From NCBI GenBank assembly GCA_963707875.1, contig CAVPRU010000001.1, positions 558,001-622,000 on the forward strand: a stretch of DNA of 64,000 nt. The letters are read 5' to 3'. The position numbers were made by a program, and so were the translations under genes. Positions within the stretch are counted from its first letter, which is position 1; every line of letters begins with the position of its first letter. The DNA is from SZUA-320 sp963707875. GTDB lineage: Bacteria; Gemmatimonadota; Gemmatimonadetes; Gemmatimonadales; GWC2-71-9. The notes beneath the pieces are model-generated. The model was not told the DNA's origin and made no database searches. It saw only the letters and a list, made by a program, of their open reading frames with translations. Shown one piece after another: positions 56,546 to 64,000 of this stretch.

Positions 56546-57594
56546 GACTGCTGGCCAGGCTCTGGAAGGTCAAGGGTAAAGGCAAACCGGGTTCCCTTCC
56601 CCAGCTCGGTCGACACCCGCAGTTCGGACCCCATGCTCTCCACCAGCTTCCGACAGATCGAAAGGCCCAACCCCGAACCGGAGAAGGCGTACTCCCGCTC
56701 CCGCTGCCGCCGGCGGAAGGGTTCGAACAGCAGCGCCATGGCCTTGGGAGGAATCCCCCGCCCGGTGTCCCGGACCCAGAACTCGACTCCCCGCTCCGAC
56801 ACCTCCGAAGCCCCCAGCTCCACCAGGCCCTCCTCGGTGAACTTGAGGGCATTGGTGGTCAGGTTGAGAAGCACCCGGTTGAGGGCCACCGGGTACCCGA
56901 TCCGGTAGAGCCTGGTGGGAAGCTCCAGCCGCATCTCCAGATCCTTCTCCTCCGCGATCGGCCGGACGATGTCCCGGACCGACTCGAAGATGTCGCCGAC
57001 GGAGAATGGCATCGGGTTGAGATCGGTCAGCCGGTCCCGGCCCCGCACCAGCTCGACCACGTCGCTGGCCACCGCGTTGAGCCCGAAGGCCGCGCCATAG
57101 ACCAGGCCCAGCTGACGCTCCTGAATCGGGGTCACCGGGCCGGACCGACCCCTGAGAAGGGTCTCCGCCAGAAAGAGGATCGAAGTGAGCGGCGACCGAA
57201 GGTCGTGGGCGACCTCCACGACGAGTTCCAGCCCATCGGGGCCGGAGAGCCGCTCACTGAACCGCTGGTCCCAGCCGGGATACAGCCTGGACCTCGATGG
57301 TACCCATGGTCTGGAGCAAGCCCAGCAACTCAGCGGTTTCGGGGAGCGGGTCCTGCCGGCCGACCTCGACGATCAGCCGAGTGCGCAGGTGGGCCAGCAG
57401 CCGACGCGCCAGATTGGAGGGGGGAACCGGATCGGTGCCGTGGCCCTGGACTTCCTGCACCAGCGCCCGGGTCACCTGCACCACCTCTTCCGGGGAGGCG
57501 GCATCTTCGTGGACCAGGTCCGTGTCCCGCTCCACCGACGCCGCCACCACCGTGAGCGCATCCCACACGACGCTCGCCGCTGGCGGCGGGGAGA

Positions 57595-57598
<4 letters not shown>
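56542..57598 (-). pseudogene. Soluble histidine kinase of the exosortase locus (PrsK-like role), one frameshift
   Basis: ATG 57598 overlaps the stop of the NtrC-type regulator (ATGA), and about 100 residues follow (VVWDALTVVAASVERDTDLV, LARRLLAHLRTRLIVEVGRQ). Near 57,270-57,295 the frame changes: the downstream frame reads LYPGWDQRFSERLSGPDGLE and then the kinase core to 56542. The core has the His box VVEVAHDLRSPLTSILFL, N box NLTTNALKFTEEG, DTGRGIPPK and GSGLGLSICRKLVESMG. No membrane helix is seen. One missing or extra base would restore a protein of about 350 residues. Its partner should be the coupled sigma-54 regulator. Confidence 0.82.
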
Positions 57599-59124
<1,526 letters not shown>

Positions 59125-59335
59125 TCCAGGTGCCTGGTGTTGCTCCGATTCGAGGACTGTAGTGACAGCGGAGCAGCAGAAGAGCGAAAACCGTGCCCAA
59201 GGCGCCAACTGCCGCGCGACCAATACCACACAAGTTGCAGGCACTGCGCCATATACATTGCCTGGCCGTCGCGTTGATACTACACTTTCGATGCCTGTCC
59301 GCAACTCGCCGTGGGCCGCAATCCGCAGTCTGGGC

Positions 59336-59353
59336 ACGGCCCTACACTTGCAT
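59336..59353 (+). promoter_or_regulatory. Sigma-54-like promoter before wzc
   Basis: GG (59338-59339), ten bases, GC (59350-59351), reading GGCCCTACACTTGCA; the -12 half TTGCA is exact. It lies 43 nt before the wzc ATG, in the 270-bp interval shared with the sigma-54 regulator gene. Confidence 0.5.
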
Positions 59354-59394
59354 GAGGACGCTACAACCGACACCGGACCTCCTGGGACCGGACA

Positions 59395-61818
59395 ATGACT
59401 CCTCGCGGTGCGAGAACTATGGCAAGCTCCCTGACCCCCCTGGGGCCACAAGACAGTTCCCCCCTGCAGGCCGCAGCCGGCAGCCCGGCGGGCTTTCCCC
59501 AACAGGGGGAACCCGGACACGGACCAGGCCATGGGGCGAGCCCTTTCATCAGGTATTTCCAGGCCATCAAGCGGTTCAGGTGGCTCATTCTCGTACTTAC
59601 ATTGGCCGGCCTCGGTGGAGGATTTCTGGCCACCAGATACATCTCGCCGGTCTATGAGGTCGGGGCCACCATCTGGATCGAGGCGGCCTCCTCGGACCGG
59701 GCCGGCACCCCGATTCAGGGCGACCGCCTGCTGGGCGCCCGCGCCTGGGTCGAACTGCTCCGGACCTATGCCGTGCTCGACCCGGTGGTGCAGGAGCGCC
59801 GGCTGTATCTGACGGCAGCTCGGGGCAAGGACTCGACGCTCTTCAGCAGGTTCGACATCTTCCCGCGGCGGCACCTGGCAGGCCAGTACGAGTTCACCGT
59901 TTCGGACGACGGGACCCGCTACACCCTGAAACACGTGACCCGGCTGCTCTCCGAGGAGGGGGCGGTTGGGGACTCGGTCGGCCGAACGCTGGGGTTGATC
60001 TGGGTGCCCCGCCCGGGACGCGACTATTTCGGCCGGACCCTGAAATTCGAGGTGCTCACCCCCCGACAGGCCTCCGAACGGCTGCTCAAGCGGCTGACCA
60101 CCAACCTCCGGGAGGACAACTTCCTCCAGGTCCGGTTGACCGGCACCAATCCCGAGGAGGCGGCCAGCACCCTGAACGCGCTGGTCCTCCGGTTCGTGGA
60201 GGAGGCGGCGCTCCAGAAGCGGCAGAAGCTCACCCTTCTGGCGGCGGTGCTCGACTCGCAGGTCTCCGACCAGACCGAGAAGCTGCGCAACGCGGAACAG
60301 TCCCTGGAGGGCTTCCGGGTCGGGACGGTCACCATGCCGCGCGAGGAAGCGCCCGTGGCCTCCGGCATCCAGATGACCCAGAGCACGGTCTACAGCCAGT
60401 ATTTCGCGCTCCGCACCGAGGCCGAAGCGGTACATCGAGATCGGGTCTCCATCGAAGACGTGCTCCAGAAGGTCACCACCGGCGGATTGGCCGTTGATGC
60501 CTTCAGCACCATCCCCGCGGTGCGCGAGGCCCCGGATCTCCAGCGGGTGATCCTGGAACTCTCGGTGGCCGAAGCCGATCTCCGGACCCTGCTCACCAAG
60601 TACACCGAGGAGTTCCGTGGGGTGAAGGACGTGCGGGAACGGATCGGGACGATCCGCAACCGGACGATCCCGCTCTACGCCAACGCTCTGGTGGAACAGC
60701 TCAGGGGGCGGGAGGCCGAACTTCAGCGGCGAATCGACAACGCATCGCGGGAATTGAGGCTGATTCCGTCGCGCTCACAGAACGAGGCCCGGCTCCGCCG
60801 AGAGGTGGACCAGGCCGACAATCTCTTCCGCTCGCTGGAGTCGAGCCGGCAGCAGGCCAAGCTGGCCGAAGCCAGTGTCATTCCCGACGTCCGGATTCTC
60901 GACGACGCGGTCCCACCGACCCAGCCGTCCAAGAACAGCATGGTGGGCCTGATCCTGATGGGCCTGCTGAGCGGGCTGGGCCTCGGATTGGCCATCGCGC
61001 TGGCGGCGGACCGACTCGATACCCGGTTCCGCTATCCCGAGCAGGTTTCGGAGGGGTTGGGACTGCCGATCCTGGGGACCATTCCCCAGATTCGGACGCG
61101 AACCGGCAATGGGTCGGCGGACTCGGCGGCGCAGGTGGTGGAGTCGTTCCGCGCGGTCCGGCTCAACCTCTGTCACTCGTTTGCCGCCGGCACCCCGATT
61201 TCCCTGGCGATCTCCAGCCCCTCACCGGGGGACGGCAAATCGCTGATCTCGGCCAACCTCGCCCTCTCCTTCGCCGAGGCGGGGTACCGGACCGTGCTGC
61301 TGGACGGCGATACCCGGCGAGGGGACCTGCATCGGACCTTTTCGGTGGAGCGGATCCCCGGCCTGCTCGACAATCTCTCAGGCGGAGCGGATATCACCGC
61401 GGTGCTCCGGCCGACCGAACACCCCAACCTGATGGTCATCCCGTGCGGAAGCCGTCGCCGCGAGGGACCCGAACTGCTGGGCACCACCCGGATGCAGGAT
61501 CTGGTGGCGATGCTCAAGAACCGGTTCGACGTGATCCTGATTGACACCCCGCCGCTCGGCGCGGGGATCGATCCCTTCGTTCTGGCAACCGCCACCGGCA
61601 ACCTGGTCCTGGTACTCCGGGCGGGGGAAACCGACCGGCAGTTGGCCGAGGCCAAGCTCCAGATCGTGGACCGGCTCCCGGTGCGGCTGCTCGGTGCGAT
61701 CCTCAATGACGTCCGGGTGGGCGAGGGCGCCTACAAGTACTACAGCTACAGCTACGGATACCTGGCGGACGATGAACCGTCCAAGACGCCGGAGCTGCCG
61801 GCCACGACTTCAGCATGA
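59395..61818 (+). CDS. Wzc-like polysaccharide co-polymerase and tyrosine autokinase
   Basis: An 807-residue inner membrane protein. Two transmembrane helices (about residues 63-83 and 512-532) enclose a long periplasmic Wzz/coiled-coil region with VPPTQPSKN before the second helix, the usual Pro-rich motif. The cytoplasmic BY-kinase has Walker A SPSPGDGKSLISANLALSFA, A' VLLDGDTRRGDLHRTF and Walker B VILIDTPPLGAGIDPF. It ends in a Tyr cluster, YKYYSYSYGYLADDE, the site of autophosphorylation in the family. The A' motif has DGD in place of the more common DAD. It controls chain length and export of the exopolysaccharide. Coupled to the exporter gene by ATGA. Confidence 0.94.
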   Translation: MTPRGARTMASSLTPLGPQDSSPLQAAAGSPAGFPQQGEPGHGPGHGASPFIRYFQAIKRFRWLILVLTLAGLGGGFLATRYISPVYEVGATIWIEAASSDRAGTPIQGDRLLGARAWVELLRTYAVLDPVVQERRLYLTAARGKDSTLFSRFDIFPRRHLAGQYEFTVSDDGTRYTLKHVTRLLSEEGAVGDSVGRTLGLIWVPRPGRDYFGRTLKFEVLTPRQASERLLKRLTTNLREDNFLQVRLTGTNPEEAASTLNALVLRFVEEAALQKRQKLTLLAAVLDSQVSDQTEKLRNAEQSLEGFRVGTVTMPREEAPVASGIQMTQSTVYSQYFALRTEAEAVHRDRVSIEDVLQKVTTGGLAVDAFSTIPAVREAPDLQRVILELSVAEADLRTLLTKYTEEFRGVKDVRERIGTIRNRTIPLYANALVEQLRGREAELQRRIDNASRELRLIPSRSQNEARLRREVDQADNLFRSLESSRQQAKLAEASVIPDVRILDDAVPPTQPSKNSMVGLILMGLLSGLGLGLAIALAADRLDTRFRYPEQVSEGLGLPILGTIPQIRTRTGNGSADSAAQVVESFRAVRLNLCHSFAAGTPISLAISSPSPGDGKSLISANLALSFAEAGYRTVLLDGDTRRGDLHRTFSVERIPGLLDNLSGGADITAVLRPTEHPNLMVIPCGSRRREGPELLGTTRMQDLVAMLKNRFDVILIDTPPLGAGIDPFVLATATGNLVLVLRAGETDRQLAEAKLQIVDRLPVRLLGAILNDVRVGEGAYKYYSYSYGYLADDEPSKTPELPATTSA

Positions 61819-62648
61819 GCAGGGGCATGATCCAGACGACAACCCGCCACTCGGCAACCCGGCTCCTGGTACTATGTGGCGTGATCGCAACAGTCTGGGG
61901 TGGATCGCTCGCCGCTCAGTCGCCCTCCTTTCCGACGCCCCGGGTGGATACCCGCCGGGCCCAGGCGACCCGGGCGGAGCTCGAGGCTACCCTGCTCGGG
62001 ATCGACAGTATCCTCAACTCCCCCGGCTACAGCAGCCGGCTCCGGGATGCCAAACGCCGGGAATCGGCGCTGATCCGGGAGCGGCTGACCGATGGCGACC
62101 TCCGGGTGGGGGATCAGGTGGCTCTGCTGGTCGAGGGCGAGGCGACGCTGAGCGCGATCTTTCCGCTGGGCCCGGGCCGGATCCTGAACCTCCCCGGGGT
62201 GGGGGAGATTCCGATGGGCGGGATTCTCCGCTCCGAGGCGGAGGCGCATGTCCGGAAGCACCTTGGCAACTTCATCCGGAACCCACAGGTCCGGGTCCAG
62301 ACCCTGATCCGGATGGGGATTCGTGGCGCGGTGGGTCAACCCGGGTTCTTCAACGTTCCGGCGGAGTACCTGGTGACCGACGCCATCATGGCGGCGGGCG
62401 GCCCGGCCGGGACGGCGGACCCCAACAAGACCGCAATCCGCCGGGGCGGCACCCTGATCCTCGGGCATGCCGAGGTCCAGGAGGCGATGATCCAGGGAAC
62501 CACCCTTGATCAACTCAATCTGCGGGCCGGCGACGAGATCATCGTGGACGAGGAGACCGTCCGGCGGGGGCGGACGATCGGTATCATCGGCATCGTCAGC
62601 CTCCTCTCCAGCCTGACCTTCCTCGCGACCCGCATTATCAGATTCTGA
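61815..62648 (+). CDS. Wza-like polysaccharide export protein
   Basis: A 277-residue protein starting in the wzc stop (ATGA). Signal peptide ends near SLAAQS. The Poly_export/SLBB part shows LRVGDQVALLVEGEATLSAIFPLGPGRILNLPGVGEIPMGGI across residues 95-136, NPQVRVQTLIRMGIRGAVGQPGFFNVPAEYLVTDAIMAAGG (152-192), and a hydrophobic C-terminal helix IGIIGIVSLLSSLTFLATRI. It lacks the lipobox Cys of E. coli Wza and has a C-terminal membrane helix rather than a clear amphipathic pore helix, so the outer membrane route may differ. A strong terminator follows. Confidence 0.88.
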   Translation: MSRGMIQTTTRHSATRLLVLCGVIATVWGGSLAAQSPSFPTPRVDTRRAQATRAELEATLLGIDSILNSPGYSSRLRDAKRRESALIRERLTDGDLRVGDQVALLVEGEATLSAIFPLGPGRILNLPGVGEIPMGGILRSEAEAHVRKHLGNFIRNPQVRVQTLIRMGIRGAVGQPGFFNVPAEYLVTDAIMAAGGPAGTADPNKTAIRRGGTLILGHAEVQEAMIQGTTLDQLNLRAGDEIIVDEETVRRGRTIGIIGIVSLLSSLTFLATRIIRF

Positions 62649-62668
62649 TCCAGTCCTTGCAGGATTTG

Positions 62669-62704
62669 AAAAGCCCCCGCTCGGAACGACGCGCGGGGGC
62701 TTTT
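62669..62704. terminator. Strong bidirectional terminator
   Basis: GCCCCCGC (62673-62680) pairs with GCGGGGGC (62693-62700); flanking AAAA and TTTT extend the stem and give T-runs in both directions. It lies between the Wza-like gene and the convergent membrane protein gene. Confidence 0.9.
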
Positions 62705-62737
62705 CTTCTGCATCCGGGTGGAGGGGGAGCGATCCTG

Positions 62738-63250
62738 CTACGACCCGACTACCAGGGGTTTGCCTTCCTTGTGCTTCGGCTCCCGCTCCGTCATGACCGC
62801 CAGCACCCGCCGACCGGCCATGGTACAGAGGGCAAATGCGCCAGCACTGGTGAACAGCTTGAAGAGCGACCTCGCGACCGCGAAGTCGAATCGACCCTGC
62901 TGATCCATCGGAACGTTCCCCCGGACCTGCAGTGCGTCCAGGGTGAAAGCGACCATCCCCAGCACCAGGGCCACGGCCATCACAGCAGAGAACACGGTCA
63001 CGAACCGGATATGACCGCGCTGGTAGATCGCCGAGCCCAACATGAGAATGAGCGCCACGGAAAACAGCGGGGTGGGCAGGAACTGTCCCAGGATTCCCAA
63101 GGCGCCGTACCGCCAGGTGGCTTCTCCGGGGTTGATCGGATAGGTGTTGGAGACGTAGTCCACGATGCTGACCAGGATCAGCAGGTAGAGCACGAAATAG
63201 ACGGCCCCCGCGATCCGGTCCCAGCGCATCGCGATGTCGGTTGGCGCCAT
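62738..63250 (-). CDS. Four-helix membrane protein, HpsJ-like
   Basis: A 170-residue protein from ATG 63250 (GGAG 7 nt upstream). Four transmembrane helices at about 14-34, 52-72, 83-106 and 130-148 of the chain; the segment VDYVSNTYPINPGEATWRYGALGILGQFLPTPLF (about residues 30-63) between helices 1 and 2 matches the layout of cyanobacterial HpsJ proteins, which act in hormogonium polysaccharide secretion. The likeness is by topology and a few residues only. Its place between the polysaccharide exporter and a PEP-CTERM gene supports a role in surface polymer. Confidence 0.6.
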   Translation of the reverse strand: MAPTDIAMRWDRIAGAVYFVLYLLILVSIVDYVSNTYPINPGEATWRYGALGILGQFLPTPLFSVALILMLGSAIYQRGHIRFVTVFSAVMAVALVLGMVAFTLDALQVRGNVPMDQQGRFDFAVARSLFKLFTSAGAFALCTMAGRRVLAVMTEREPKHKEGKPLVVGS

Positions 63251-63340
63251 GTGACTTCTCCATCCCGGCGAGGGAGGTTGGGGGGGAGGTTGCTGGAGGA
63301 CTGTGTCCCAAGGTAGCAGGGGAACCGGTCCCAACGGAAC

Positions 63341-63369
63341 GGGGGCTGGAAACCTGGTTTCCAGCCCCC
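63341..63369 (-). terminator. Hairpin after the PEP-CTERM gene
   Basis: Near-perfect 13-bp stem GGGGGCTGGAAAC / GTTTCCAGCCCCC with a 3-nt loop, 32 nt beyond the PEP-CTERM stop. On the minus strand it is followed by GTTCCGTT, not a clean T-run, so it may work as an mRNA-end structure. Confidence 0.6.
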
Positions 63370-63400
63370 GCGCTCCGAGACTTGGGTATTGATGAACCGC

Positions 63401-64000
63401 TTAGGCGACGTCCTTCTTCCGGCGGCGGAGGCCGGCGAAGCTCAGTCCGACCAGGCCAGTGGCCAGCAGGGCGTAGGTGCCCGGCTCCGGCGTCGCGTAG
63501 GTCAGGAACTCCTGGTGTCGGCCGTCGTCGCTCCTATCGTTGTCCGTAACCACGAAGAACCAGCGGCCGTTGCCGACATTGCCGTAGTTGTTGTCGGCCA
63601 GCGTGGCCCAGGCAACCTCGCCGGGACGGCCCAGGAAGGGTGACCCAGGAGTCAGGAAGTGCCAGATCGCGTAGTGGATGTCCCGCGCCGTCTCGCTATC
63701 GGCGGCGTCAGTCGCGGTCTTCAAGTAACTGTACAAGAACGCTGCCTTCAGGTACCCGGTCAGCCCGGCGGAGCCGTGGACGGTCCTGGCATCGAGAGCA
63801 GCCCCACCAGCAGCCAGGGAGGTAAAGCTGGCCGTGTAACTGTGGCCCACATGAAGCGACCCAGCGTAATCGGTGCACCAGATATCGAGGGCACCGTAGC
63901 CGGGGGTGGTGCCAAGACCCACGCCGTGTGCCTGAGGAGGCCCGAACGGCATGCTGGTAACAGAGAAGGTGCCCTCAGAGGTCAGGCTGAGGGGACTGAA
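63401..64000 (-). CDS. PEP-CTERM sorting-domain protein, N-terminus beyond the window
   Basis: Two hundred residues are visible and the frame stays open to the window edge. The middle is a beta-rich domain with TARDIHYAIWHFLTPG and a small loop DNDRSDDGRHQEF, resembling thioester-type or DUF-like surface domains; the internal Cys in LDIWCTDYAG and the later AIWHF give the look of a Cys-Gln adhesin (TQXA-like) domain, which is a weak guess. The end TPEPGTYALLATGLVGLS followed by RRRKK is a full PEP-CTERM signal. It is the likely local substrate of the exosortase at 53.2 kb. Confidence 0.9.
   Translation of the reverse strand, partial: FSPLSLTSEGTFSVTSMPFGPPQAHGVGLGTTPGYGALDIWCTDYAGSLHVGHSYTASFTSLAAGGAALDARTVHGSAGLTGYLKAAFLYSYLKTATDAADSETARDIHYAIWHFLTPGSPFLGRPGEVAWATLADNNYGNVGNGRWFFVVTDNDRSDDGRHQEFLTYATPEPGTYALLATGLVGLSFAGLRRRKKDVA

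Noticed and set aside
59127..59145. A further GG...TTGC element (GGTGCCTGGTGTTGC) near the sigma-54 regulator start
   Set aside because: Spacing between GG and GC is 11, not 10, and it points into the regulator gene on the wrong strand.

Overview
The window is a stretch of chromosome from a GC-rich diderm bacterium. Kdo transferase, an MlaEFD-type ABC system, several beta-barrel proteins, lipoproteins and an exosortase/PEP-CTERM system all point to an outer membrane. Codon use, the gene neighbourhoods and the family content best fit Gemmatimonadota. That assignment is inference from gene content; there is no rRNA gene in the window. No insertion sequence, phage, CRISPR array or integrase was seen.

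Layout. 1-2.7 kb (minus): an M30-like metallopeptidase lipoprotein, a PorV/PorQ-like outer membrane protein and a truncated membrane protein. 3.0-11.1 kb (plus): dnaE, accA, ricT, metG, then an M23 peptidase. 11.1-15.4 kb: a TPM / nucleotidyltransferase / LemA set (minus), a lipoprotein plus DsbA-like pair (plus) and a CPBP protease. 15.4-16.8 kb: waaA. 16.7-22.5 kb (minus): F1 ATP synthase genes atpA-G-D-C followed by two barrels and a lipoprotein, with a Rex-like operator in front of atpA. 22.6-27.4 kb (minus): a sigma-70 factor translationally coupled to mlaE-mlaF-mlaD, a Nudix hydrolase and a frameshifted HTH regulator. 27.5-28.3 kb: seven tRNA genes. 28.3-32.2 kb (minus): histidine kinase, PEP-CTERM protein, M50 protease. 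32.2-40.7 kb: rho, ruvX, mltG, a 3-oxoacid CoA-transferase pair, an AtoE-like transporter, thiE, an RlmI-like methyltransferase and a protein of unknown function. 40.9 kb: a 25-residue Lys/Ala mini-protein. 41.2-47.7 kb: formate dehydrogenase, an ATP-grasp protein and tdh, all split by frameshifts, then intact kbl. 48-52 kb: a barrel, mpg, a NYN/LOTUS protein and a response regulator. 52.2-64 kb: the exopolysaccharide/exosortase locus (sugar transferase, exosortase, EpsI-like, AsnB-like, histidine kinase, NtrC-type regulator, Wzc-like kinase, Wza-like exporter, HpsJ-like membrane protein, PEP-CTERM protein).

How it works together. The last 12 kb forms one system: lipid-linked sugar priming, chain control and export, exosortase processing of PEP-CTERM proteins, and a two-component pair whose regulator carries the GAFTGA sigma-54 contact motif. 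GG-N10-GC sites with a TTGC -12 element stand before the sugar transferase, before wzc and before the distant PEP-CTERM gene at 30.2 kb, suggesting one sigma-54 regulon. Many adjacent genes share ATGA or TGATG junctions, so translational coupling is the rule here.

Quality note. Single-base frameshifts cluster heavily between 41.7 and 45.6 kb, with three more at about 23.3, 54.2 and 57.3 kb. Protein similarity resumes in another frame each time, so assembly indels are at least as likely as real gene decay.
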